A DNA stretch of 19,358 nt from NCBI GenBank assembly GCA_964351855.1, contig CAYGQD010000138.1, positions 1 through 19,358 on the forward strand, in the 5' to 3' direction. This stretch comes from JBCDHN01 sp964351855. GTDB taxonomy: Bacteria; Verrucomicrobiota; Verrucomicrobiia; Verrucomicrobiales; DEV007. This document shows, piece after piece, positions 7,643 to 13,980 of the stretch. Within the stretch, counting starts at the first letter, position 1. Each line of letters starts with the position of its first letter. Below the pieces are notes generated by a model. That model had not been told where the DNA came from. It was given only the letters and a program-made list of their open reading frames with translations, and did not search any database. A program made the position numbers and the translations under genes.

Positions 7643-9613
7643 TTAGGAAGTTGTGCACTTTTGCAAACCATAGCCGTAATCATAGCTCAACTGGGCTTTC
7701 TTTCCGTCTGAGCTTCTAATAAAGTTGATGACGGCCCCGACCACTTGGGTGCCGGAATCTTTCAATTCTGAGAGGGTGGCATCGATGGCTGGCAGTTCAG
7801 TAGAATTGGCTCTCACGGTAAGAAGAGAGTAGTCGGCGAATGGGGCAATCAGCTTGGTGTCAGAAACCGACAAAAGAGGCGCTGAATCGAAGATGATCCA
7901 CTCATATGCAGCGGATAAATCGGTCAAGACAGCTTCGAGTCTTTCAGTGGACAGCAGCTCGGGAGCGTCTGAGACCAAGTGACCTGCGGTAATGACATGA
8001 AGGGTTCCTCCTTCCAATTCTTGAATCGCTTCATTGACGCTTATGTCCCCCAAGAGGAGATCGGTTACACCTCGTTCGTTGGGGAGCCCCAGAACTTGAT
8101 GAACCGATGGGCTGCGAAGATCCAAATCGATCAATAGGGTGGGAGTTTTTAAGCGGGCAAACGAAAGGGCGAGGCTAGTGGAAAGGGTTGTTTTGCCCTC
8201 CTCCGGAAGCGCGCTAGTGACAAGTAGTCGCCGTTTCTTTGAACCCCTCCCCAGAAGTGTGATATGAGCTCGAATGGATCGGACGGTTTCAGCTTGGCGG
8301 TAGTGTGCCGCATCTTCCGAAATTGAGCCAGCGACTTGCCAAGGGTTGAGCTGCTCCCCCTCTAGCTTCAGGAGTTCTCCGATTACAGGCAGATCAAAGT
8401 GCTGAGACCATTCGTGACTGTTGCAGACTCCTTTCTTCAAGACGAACGCACGGAGGATGGCCAGTCCAATACCAAGACCAGCTCCAAGGAAAATACCAAC
8501 TGCTAGGATAATGATCGGACTCAAGCCTGCCCTTCCTCCCTCATCGTTTGCGATTTGAAAAGACCTTAAATTCCCAGGGGCTGAGTCATTTGCGATTTGA
8601 GCAGCTGCGGTTTCTACTACGACGTTGTCATACGTTTGGGAGAGAGCTTTGAATTCAGCATCGAGGAATGAAAGGCGGGCATCGAGAAACGGAATCAATT
8701 GGTTGGCTGCTGCTAGTGCCGGAAGTTGAGCGCTCTGTTCGACATCATCGATTAAATCTCGAAATCCGGGAACAGAATCCCAATATGCACGCTCAGAAGA
8801 GTGCTTGCTGATCTGCTGGATTTCTTTGACGATCAGTATATTCAACTGAGCTAGCTTCTCCACCGTCGCTATCATGACAGGATGCTTGCTCTTGTATTCG
8901 CTGGAGAGGGTGGTTATTTGTGAACGAGCATTGAGAATCTCTTCTTTTAGTCTTTTGACATCTTCGTAATGGCTGATCTGGGATCTGGCGGCGTTGACGG
9001 AGGTCGCTAAATCTTGGTAGTCACTTACCAGTTCATTAATTAAGTAATTGGTTTCTTGGCCGCGAGTCTTTTCTGCCTCTTCAAGAGCAACTTGGTGAAT
9101 CGTGTTTGCAAGAAGGGCCGCCGTCTTCCCATTAGGATGTTTTACGAGAATATCGATAAGGAAGGTGTCGCGTCTCGGTTCGACGATTATTTTTTTGGTG
9201 TTAACCCACCCCATTAAGATATCGGTGCGCTCTTCGAGAGTGAGTTCCTTACCAACGCCCCCTCCTTTGGGTATAAAATTTTTACAGGAAACAATGTCGG
9301 GATGTCCTGCAACGCGAGTCAGGAACGAGACCCGCGTCAATTTGGCTGCGGCTGTCGCCAAATCTGCTTCCTTTATGGCGGTTACGGCTAGATCACCACT
9401 AGCCAGGGCTTTACCATAGATTTCATCGGTTTCGAGTCGAACTTCCAGCGTGGATACTGCGCCATAGACTGGATTCGCCAGATAATAGACAATACCCAGT
9501 ATACCTCCTAGAACAGCACCAATTATAATGAGGAGTTTCTCGCGAGTTAGCTTCTCAAGGAGTTGCGCAAGGTCGATCACGTCCTCCTCAGAGGTTCTCG
9601 GTCTGGAGTTCAT
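7643..9613 (-). CDS. wzc: Wzc-like polysaccharide co-polymerase / BY-kinase
   Basis: The 656-residue protein joins a chain-length regulator to a bacterial tyrosine kinase. The Wzz-like part runs from a first membrane helix (about 27-45), through a periplasmic domain with coiled-coil stretches (about 190-350), to a second helix (about 364-388). The cytoplasmic kinase has Walker A SALPEEGKTT (467-476), Walker A' LLIDLDLR (493-500) and Walker B WIIFDSAPL with D576. The C-terminal tail has only three closely spaced tyrosines (644, 646, 648) in SYDYGYG, a short version of the usual Tyr cluster. Autophosphorylation there should cycle with a phosphatase to control polymer length and export; the LMW-phosphatase at 13435 is the only candidate in the window. 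It follows the short OPX gene by 78 bp, an order typical of wza-wzc pairs. Confidence 0.93.
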   Translation of the reverse strand: MNSRPRTSEEDVIDLAQLLEKLTREKLLIIIGAVLGGILGIVYYLANPVYGAVSTLEVRLETDEIYGKALASGDLAVTAIKEADLATAAAKLTRVSFLTRVAGHPDIVSCKNFIPKGGGVGKELTLEERTDILMGWVNTKKIIVEPRRDTFLIDILVKHPNGKTAALLANTIHQVALEEAEKTRGQETNYLINELVSDYQDLATSVNAARSQISHYEDVKRLKEEILNARSQITTLSSEYKSKHPVMIATVEKLAQLNILIVKEIQQISKHSSERAYWDSVPGFRDLIDDVEQSAQLPALAAANQLIPFLDARLSFLDAEFKALSQTYDNVVVETAAAQIANDSAPGNLRSFQIANDEGGRAGLSPIIILAVGIFLGAGLGIGLAILRAFVLKKGVCNSHEWSQHFDLPVIGELLKLEGEQLNPWQVAGSISEDAAHYRQAETVRSIRAHITLLGRGSKKRRLLVTSALPEEGKTTLSTSLALSFARLKTPTLLIDLDLRSPSVHQVLGLPNERGVTDLLLGDISVNEAIQELEGGTLHVITAGHLVSDAPELLSTERLEAVLTDLSAAYEWIIFDSAPLLSVSDTKLIAPFADYSLLTVRANSTELPAIDATLSELKDSGTQVVGAVINFIRSSDGKKAQLSYDYGYGLQKCTTS

Positions 9614-9691
9614 GGGGATGGGATCAGAGAAATGATAGCTTTGGCTGTTTCAGGTGCGAAATGGAGCTAAAGCAGGTTATGGAAGCTGACC

Positions 9692-10246
9692 TTACTCGAC
9701 GAAGATTAAATCGTTAGCCTGAATGGTGATTCGCCCTTTGTAACCGTCGCTGATCGAGCGAAGTGGTCCTTCGAAAATCGTTCGGTTGTTTCGGGTAACT
9801 TTGATCATCGGGTTCGCCTCAATACTTCCACCAGCGTGGGCAATTGCGGCCAGAACATTGGGCCACTCGCCATCTCCAAAGAAAATGACGCCAGGAGTTT
9901 GAACCTCACCAGAAACGGTAACCATCGTGAAGTCTGAGTAGCCCGAGAAAAAGACGATTGCCTCAGCATTCGTGTAGAATTCCTTCAACCGCTCGTTCAC
10001 CACCTTATGGACATCGGTAATCGTCTTCCCGGAGGTTTCGATTCTCCCAAGGACCGGCACGGAGAATCCGCCGGTCAGGTCGACTTGCGCATCAATGGAC
10101 AACTCCGGTTGGCCGAAAACTGTGACGGTGAGTTGGTCACCTGGGCTAATGCTTTTCCGGGCAAGGTGTTGAGCATGGACTTGGCTGGATAGCCCAACCG
10201 TTAACGCCCCAAAAACTAACGTATAGAAAAAGGAAATGAGTCTCAT
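9692..10246 (-). CDS. Short polysaccharide export protein (OPX, Poly_export plus one SLBB-like domain)
   Basis: I place the start at 10246 (184 residues) because it gives a clean Sec signal peptide: basic MR, a hydrophobic core, and VHA before Q26. A longer frame to 10300 would bury it. The mature part has a Poly_export domain (about 28-100, ISPGDQLTVTVFGQPELS and later GGFSVPVLGRIETSGKTI) and one SLBB-like domain (about 105-165, MVTVSGEVQTPGVIFF, then WPNVLAAIAHAGG). It ends at DLIFVE, with no outer-membrane helix and no lipobox. It would therefore be a soluble periplasmic OPX protein linking the Wzc-like protein to an outer-membrane channel, and the divergent lipoprotein at 10422 is the natural partner. 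It is the first gene of the minus-strand operon. Confidence 0.87.
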   Translation of the reverse strand: MRLISFFYTLVFGALTVGLSSQVHAQHLARKSISPGDQLTVTVFGQPELSIDAQVDLTGGFSVPVLGRIETSGKTITDVHKVVNERLKEFYTNAEAIVFFSGYSDFTMVTVSGEVQTPGVIFFGDGEWPNVLAAIAHAGGSIEANPMIKVTRNNRTIFEGPLRSISDGYKGRITIQANDLIFVE

Positions 10247-10421
10247 ATTTACTAATATCTCGCAACTTCGATGAAAAATACAACCACCCAAATAAAGCAC
10301 AACATCTAAAATGGTTTTTATGGTTATTAGAGAAGTGCGAAATCACTGGGAGGATATCGTAATAGGAAAGAAAACCAAGATTATCAGTTGATCTTAACTA
10401 AAGCTTTGTTAATAAGAGTTA
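10247..10421. promoter_or_regulatory. Divergent promoter region of the two export genes
   Basis: These 175 bp are AT-rich and lie between two genes transcribed apart, so they should hold both promoters. I see no convincing -35/-10 pair on either strand: a minus-strand TTGTGC-16-TATTTT is weak. The plus-strand gene has AAGAG four bases before its ATG, a modest ribosome-binding site. No strong palindrome was found. Confidence 0.5.
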
Positions 10422-11594
10422 ATGATTGCAAAAGCTTCAGCACTTCTTTTCGCGCTTCTTCTTTCCGGTTGCGGGTTTTTTTCCGGTCCCGGGCCTTCAG
10501 CGAAGCAGCTTCGAGCTGTGTCTGGTTTGCCTGAAGGGCAGGTTGGGGACCGCATGAGTAGGCTTGAAAAGCGGACGAGGGACGCTGCCTCACCCGGTGA
10601 TCCAACTTCAGGAGCGAGTAGTGTGGCACTTGCAGACAACGGTGTAGACTATCTCGCTGTTAATTCCGCGAGGGATCTCCCGAAGCCCCGTCGCGGAGCC
10701 TTGCAGGTCGGTCCGCTTCCAAGGGTCAGCGGTCAAATGTATCGCCACGAGATCTCGATTGAAGATAAGTTGCTGATAACGATTCATGATACCAATGAAC
10801 AAAGCCCTTTCTATTCAGTCCGAAACGACGGACCTCAGGGGACAAGGTTTGGCCCGTTTGATGTTCTGGAAGACGGGATTGTTAAGATCCCATATCTTGC
10901 AGAACTCAATGTAATTGGAATGACGATCCAAGAGTTGGTGAGAATCCTTAACAACCAAATTGACCAGGTTTCGACGACGGCCGAGGTAGAGGTGACCCGG
11001 ACTTTTCGGCGTCCGCTCTACATCACCGTGATGGGGGTCGCCAATTCGCCCGGCGCTGTTGAGATTAACAGGCAGGGCTTCACGATTTTGGACGCGTTAG
11101 GGTCAGCGGGAGGGGTTGAAGATGAGCACCTTGTTACCTACCGACTTCTGCGGAACGGTCGCTCCTATGCGACCAACTTGGAACAGCTGTCTCGAACTGG
11201 GGCCTTGGCGCAAGACGGCGATGTTCTCCATGTGGTTGAAAATGAGGATTTTGCGGTTCAGGTAATTGGGGTGTTGAAGACCTCAGGACGTTACACGTTC
11301 TTGGACGACAGACCCAGCCTGATGGATGCTCTGGCACAAGCGGGTGGCATTCAGCCCGGTAGAAGTAATGCGCACGGGGTGTTTGTCTTCCGGTCAGCGC
11401 CTGATGGCCGCGTCAAAGTGTATGGAATCGACTTGGTGGAGACGGATGGAATTCCGCTAGCTCAACATTTCATCCTCCAACCAGAAGATGTTGTCTATGT
11501 GAGCGAGTCTGGAATCGCGAAGTGGCAGCGGGCTATGACCGTAGTGTTGCCGATTCTTGGTGTGGCGACCATTGCCGATCGAATTGCGAACTAA
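10422..11594 (+). CDS. Wza-like outer-membrane polysaccharide export lipoprotein
   Basis: The 390-residue protein starts with a lipoprotein signal (hydrophobic 5-14, lipobox LSGC with C17). After a polar spacer comes the Poly_export domain (about 105-190, ISIEDKLLITIHDTNEQS, then GIVKIPYLAELNVIGMTI). Two SLBB-like domains follow: LYITVMGVANSPGAVEI with FTILDALGSAGG, and VQVIGVLKTSGRYTF with SLMDALAQAGG. The C-terminal helix (WQRAMTVVLPILGVATIADR) matches in place and character the Wza segment that spans the outer membrane. It should form the export channel for the polymer made by the divergent operon. This is the full-length member of the OPX pair, the 184-residue protein being the short one. 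The start is supported by the lipobox and an AAGAG at normal distance. Confidence 0.9.
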   Translation: MIAKASALLFALLLSGCGFFSGPGPSAKQLRAVSGLPEGQVGDRMSRLEKRTRDAASPGDPTSGASSVALADNGVDYLAVNSARDLPKPRRGALQVGPLPRVSGQMYRHEISIEDKLLITIHDTNEQSPFYSVRNDGPQGTRFGPFDVLEDGIVKIPYLAELNVIGMTIQELVRILNNQIDQVSTTAEVEVTRTFRRPLYITVMGVANSPGAVEINRQGFTILDALGSAGGVEDEHLVTYRLLRNGRSYATNLEQLSRTGALAQDGDVLHVVENEDFAVQVIGVLKTSGRYTFLDDRPSLMDALAQAGGIQPGRSNAHGVFVFRSAPDGRVKVYGIDLVETDGIPLAQHFILQPEDVVYVSESGIAKWQRAMTVVLPILGVATIADRIAN

Positions 11595-11798
11595 AGGCGA
11601 TTATCGGTTTTCTCTTCGCCGCCACCTTTTGCAGTGTGCACAACTATCGGGTCTTCGATGTACTGATGTACTTAAGGGTGCCGCACTGAGGCGTTGGAAG
11701 TATTTCTGGCAGCGTCGCGAACCAAACCGGCGAACTTCACGGAAGAATGCGAAGCGAGAACGTCGCAACTTCTTTGCGAAGAATCCCGGCTCTTGATC

Positions 11799-11822
11799 CG
11801 ATTTGCGAGCAGGTGCAAATCG
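11799..11822. repeat. Perfect inverted repeat, 8-8-8
   Basis: CGATTTGC and GCAAATCG are exact inverted copies separated by 8 bp. There is no T-run after either arm, so it is not an ordinary terminator. It could be a protein-binding dyad or part of a dispersed repeat. Confidence 0.5.
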
Positions 11823-11883
11823 TGCAGAAGTTGTTGCGAATGAAGACCCGGGCAGCGCGTCAGTGACGCCGACATGCCCCGCA

Positions 11884-11896
11884 ACGCCTGCGTGTG
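11884..11896 (+). repeat. 13-bp direct repeat, copy 1
   Basis: ACGCCTGCGTGTG occurs here and again exactly at 11973-11985, 89 bp apart, inside the gene-less stretch. Confidence 0.55.
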
Positions 11897-11972
11897 ATGC
11901 AAGCAACTGTAGGCCTGCGGGTTCAAGCCGATGAAGAGACTGGCTTAGACGCTTCGTTCCTGGCAAAAGGAG

Positions 11973-11985
11973 ACGCCTGCGTGTG
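11973..11985 (+). repeat. 13-bp direct repeat, copy 2
   Basis: This is the second exact copy of ACGCCTGCGTGTG. The bases around the two copies differ, so the repeated unit is short. Confidence 0.55.
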
Positions 11986-12034
11986 GCGGTTCAGTAAAAA
12001 CAAGGGCACCATCGAAAGATGAAGATGATCGAAT

Positions 12035-12060
12035 GCGGAGCGTGTGGCTTCCGCAATTTT
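12035..12060 (+). terminator. Possible rho-independent terminator
   Basis: GCGGA and TCCGC form a stem (12035-12039 with 12050-12054), extendable by a GC pair past one bulge, and are followed by AATTTT. The only gene it could serve on this strand is the export lipoprotein, about 440 bp upstream, which is far. Confidence 0.35.
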
Positions 12061-12155
12061 AACACTAACGCCTCTGCGTAATCGCGGAATGCGGATGAAC
12101 AAACAACAATCCCCAAACTTTGGTTTAGACCCGTATAGACCTCCTAAATAAGGGA

Positions 12156-12229
12156 TCGGGCTAGCGGGATTCGAACCCACGGCCTCTACACCCCCAGTGT
12201 AGCGCGCTACCAGACTGCGCCATAGCCCG
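12156..12229 (-). tRNA. tRNA-Pro (anticodon GGG)
   Basis: The minus strand folds into a full cloverleaf. The acceptor stem is CGGGCTA/TAGCCCG, the D-stem GCGC/GCGC and the anticodon stem CTACA/TGTAG. The seven-base loop CTGGGGG gives anticodon GGG, and the T-arm is GTGGG-TTCGAAT-CCCGC. The discriminator base is A and CCA is not encoded. The tRNA reads CCC and CCU proline codons. Its 3' end points left, toward the gene-less stretch and the glycan locus. Confidence 0.97.
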
Positions 12230-12242
12230 TATTGGAGTCGCC

Positions 12243-12270
12243 ATTATTAGCCTGGTTGTTGGAATTGCAA
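12243..12270 (-). promoter_or_regulatory. Promoter of tRNA-Pro
   Basis: On the minus strand TTGCAA (12265-12270, 4 of 6 to TTGACA) is separated by 16 bp from AATAAT (12243-12248, 5 of 6 to TATAAT). The -10 box ends 13 bp before the mature 5' end, the right distance for a short tRNA leader. Confidence 0.55.
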
Positions 12271-12389
12271 GCGAAAGCTCCGCCTGGAGCGGCGATGGTG
12301 AAAACCGGAGAGCACAAAAAATCGTCAGTAAACGCCAATTTCCGAAAAGAAGTGTCGATGGATAGAGGTGTATAGGTCTGAAATGAAAC

Positions 12390-12404
12390 TGAGACTCAAT
12401 CTCA
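12390..12404 (+). promoter_or_regulatory. Fur-box-like palindrome 1
   Basis: TGAGACT-C-AATCTCA is a 7-1-7 inverted repeat (six of seven arm positions pair) with the same layout as TGATAAT-N-ATTATCA. It lies just upstream of the candidate -35 box of the bfd-bfr unit, and a second, similar site covers the -10 region. Confidence 0.6.
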
Positions 12405-12413
12405 AATTAAAAC

Positions 12414-12441
12414 TTGACCTCTTTTTGGGGCGGTTTATGAG
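12414..12441 (+). promoter_or_regulatory. Candidate promoter of the bfd-bfr unit
   Basis: TTGACC (12414-12419, 5 of 6 to TTGACA) is 16 bp from TATGAG (12436-12441, 4 of 6 to TATAAT). Transcription would start about 20 bp before the first ATG of the Bfd-like gene. The -10 box overlaps the second Fur-like palindrome. Confidence 0.45.
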
Positions 12442-12452
12442 AATGAGTCTCA
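12438..12452 (+). promoter_or_regulatory. Fur-box-like palindrome 2 over the -10 region
   Basis: TGAGAAT-G-AGTCTCA is a 7-1-7 inverted repeat with six of seven arm pairs. It overlaps the candidate -10 hexamer and start site, a position that would block RNA polymerase. It shares the TGAGA half-site with palindrome 1; the centres are 48 bp apart. Confidence 0.62.
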
Positions 12453-12468
12453 ATCTCCCTTCTCACCA

Positions 12469-12786
12469 ATGACCTTGCGACCTTCAACCATGACCGCGAC
12501 CCCTCAGAGTCCTCCAAGTTCGAAGTTTTCTGACGCCAGCTTGGATCCCATTGTGTGTCACTGTCACAACGTGCGTGAATCTCAGATTCGGGATGCGGTC
12601 GCTCGGGAAGGGGCGGAGACGGTGGCCGAGGTCTCTTCCAAGACCTGCGCGGGTGGGAGTTGCCAAGCTTGCCACTGCAAAATCAAGCGGGTTCTCAAGG
12701 GAGAGCCTGCGATTTGTGCCAGCCCTTTCTCGTTTTGTTCCGTATGCAATACTATTGGCACACTCTGTATTTGCAAAGCGGCCTAA
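12469..12786 (+). CDS. Bfd-like [2Fe-2S] protein with a cysteine-rich tail
   Basis: The 105-residue protein has the BFD-type [2Fe-2S] motif CxC-X32-CxxC: C30, C32, C65 and C68, in the contexts IVCHCHNV and SCQACHCKIKRVL. Bacterioferritin-associated ferredoxins pass electrons to bacterioferritin so that stored Fe(III) leaves as Fe(II), and bfr follows here after 24 bp. The protein is longer than classic Bfd (about 64 residues). Beyond residue 80 it has a tail with C83, C90, C93, C100 and C102, and two further Cys (60, 70) flank the cluster motif. The tail is not part of Bfd as I know it and could bind a second metal. Two starts are possible: ATG 12469, or ATG 12490, which is seven codons later. 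Neither has a Shine-Dalgarno sequence. Two Fur-like boxes precede the gene. Confidence 0.85.
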   Translation: MTLRPSTMTATPQSPPSSKFSDASLDPIVCHCHNVRESQIRDAVAREGAETVAEVSSKTCAGGSCQACHCKIKRVLKGEPAICASPFSFCSVCNTIGTLCICKAA

Positions 12787-12810
12787 ACGGCCAACACTTC
12801 CGGTAAAACT

Positions 12811-13293
12811 ATGAAAGGTAACGAACAAGTCATCGAGGCCCTCAACGCTGGTCTCACGATCGAGCTCACTGCGGTCAATCTTTACTTCATCAACGCGAAG
12901 ATGTGCAAGGATTGGGGCCTGGAACGGCTCGCAAAACATTTTTACGACGAGTCGATCGAGGAAATGAAGCATGCGGAGGAAATGATCGATCGGATTCTTT
13001 ATTTGGAAGGTGTTCCGGAAATTGCACGCTACGGCCAAATCAAGGTCGGGCAAACGCCGAAAGAGCAGATCGAGAACAGCCTCGAGTTGGAAATGAGCGG
13101 TGTCGCCACCTACAACGAGGGGATCGTGGTTTGCTCGGAAGCGAAGGATGCGGGTAGCCGTGATTTGATGGAGCGGATGGTGGTCGAGTCCGAAGAGAGC
13201 ATCGATTGGGCCGAATCTCAGTTCGACCTCATCAAGCTTGTCGGAATCGAAAACTATCTGGCTCAGCAGATCGGCGAAGGCGAGGAAGGATAG
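12811..13293 (+). CDS. bfr: Bacterioferritin with an incomplete ferroxidase centre
   Basis: The 160-residue protein aligns without gaps to E. coli Bfr (158) through its core. It keeps the haem ligand M52 (ESIEEMKHA) and the di-iron ligands E18, E51, H54 and E94. The last two ligands are absent: E. coli E127 and H130 (DEEGHIDW) are S127 and S130 here (ESEESIDW). The DNA reads these serines plainly, and the flanking RD-M and IDW fix the alignment. Bfr forms a 24-subunit iron-storage shell with haem at subunit interfaces. With only part of the di-iron site this subunit may oxidise Fe(II) poorly, and it may work in a mixed shell with a second, catalytic subunit, as in bacteria with paired Bfr types. 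The Bfd-like partner is directly upstream and Fur-like boxes precede both. Confidence 0.95.
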   Translation: MKGNEQVIEALNAGLTIELTAVNLYFINAKMCKDWGLERLAKHFYDESIEEMKHAEEMIDRILYLEGVPEIARYGQIKVGQTPKEQIENSLELEMSGVATYNEGIVVCSEAKDAGSRDLMERMVVESEESIDWAESQFDLIKLVGIENYLAQQIGEGEEG

Positions 13294-13434
13294 GTTCCTT
13301 TCCCCTGAGGTGAGGTCTGGAAACGCGGTTCCCAAGTCGGGGCCCATGTTGGTTTCGGTCGGGTCGGCTCCCTTAAAGCGGTCTCTTCCGGGGACCCGGT
13401 TTGACTTTCTACCGTGCCGTTGGAAGGTGGCTTT
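13294..13434 (+). other. Intergenic gap before the phosphatase
   Basis: These 141 bp separate bfr from the phosphatase gene. I see no hairpin with a T-run and no good promoter pair. GGAAGGTGG lies a few bases before the ATG at 13435 and may act as a ribosome-binding site. Whether the phosphatase is read from the Fur-controlled promoter is open. Confidence 0.35.
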
Positions 13435-13932
13435 ATGGCTAAGATCCTCTTCGTCTGCACCGGAAACGTCTGCCGCAGCCCCATGGCTGAAGGGCTTTTT
13501 CGCGATGCCGTGGGCAAACAGAAGGGGGTTTACGTGGCCTCTGCGGGGTTGAGCGTGATGGAGGGGCGTCCCCCGAGTGAGCATTCGATGGAGGTGCTGA
13601 AAGAAATCGGCGTCGATATATCGCGCCAGCGCAGCATGCAGCTCACGCCCCAACTGGTGCAGCAGGCGAGCCACATTTTTGCGATGACCCAGGGGCACAA
13701 AGAAGCGATCGAGCTGGTTTTCCCTTTTGCCGCCGAAAAAACCTTTCTCCTGCGCGAGTTCGCGGACGGAGCGGAGTCCGACGACGCGAAGCACGGCTTG
13801 CTCGATGTTCCGGATCCGATTGGAATGGGGCGGGATGCCTACGAAACGACGCGAGATTTGATACGCGATGCTCTCCCAGCCGTATTAGAGTTTGTGCGGG
13901 ACACCACTTCTGCTGACAGAAGTCCGGATTGA
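13435..13932 (+). CDS. Low-molecular-weight protein phosphatase (YwlE/Wzb family)
   Basis: The 165-residue protein starts with the P-loop VCTGNVCRSPMAE (7-19), nucleophile C8 and R14. It has the general acid in VPDPIG (D127) and AMTQGHK (83-89), a stretch close to YwlE. In YwlE the P-loop residue Thr11 (CTGNT) favours phosphoarginine, while tyrosine phosphatases of this fold usually have Ile. Here it is V12, which points to phosphotyrosine. Gene order phosphatase-rpiB-glyA resembles the Bacillus ywlE region, yet the Wzc-like kinase 4 kb away needs such a phosphatase. Arsenate reductase is less likely because the matching Cys pair is not seen. I start at 13435 (MAKILFV), which fits the domain edge and follows GGAAGGTGG; an upstream ATG at 13414 would add seven poorly conserved residues. 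Confidence 0.9.
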   Translation: MAKILFVCTGNVCRSPMAEGLFRDAVGKQKGVYVASAGLSVMEGRPPSEHSMEVLKEIGVDISRQRSMQLTPQLVQQASHIFAMTQGHKEAIELVFPFAAEKTFLLREFADGAESDDAKHGLLDVPDPIGMGRDAYETTRDLIRDALPAVLEFVRDTTSADRSPD

Positions 13933-13980
13933 CAGTCCCAGCCCTCGCGCTTAAGACCCCATTTTCCTCACATCCCTATA

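Larger units (their letters stand above)
11595..12155. other. 561-bp stretch without a convincing gene
   Basis: Open frames here (for example minus 11601-11966 and plus 11897-12022) resemble no family I recognise, and they overlap on both strands. The stretch holds a perfect 8-bp inverted repeat (11799-11822), a 13-bp direct repeat (11884-11896 and 11973-11985) and a hairpin followed by AATTTT (12035-12060). I read it as a decayed or repeat-derived intergenic region between the export gene and the tRNA. Confidence 0.5.

Noticed and set aside
9692..10300. Longer start for the short OPX protein (10300)
   Set aside because: It would place 18 residues in front of a clean signal peptide that begins at 10246.
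11601..11966. 121-codon minus-strand frame in the gene-less stretch, and a 41-codon plus-strand frame at 11897-12022
   Set aside because: They overlap on opposite strands, contain repeats and resemble no family I know; they may be part of a dispersed repeat rather than genes.
12484..13794. Long minus-strand open frame (436 codons) across the Bfd-like, bfr and phosphatase genes
   Set aside because: It lies opposite three genes with clear family motifs, has no recognisable domain, and is a typical shadow frame of G+C-rich coding DNA.
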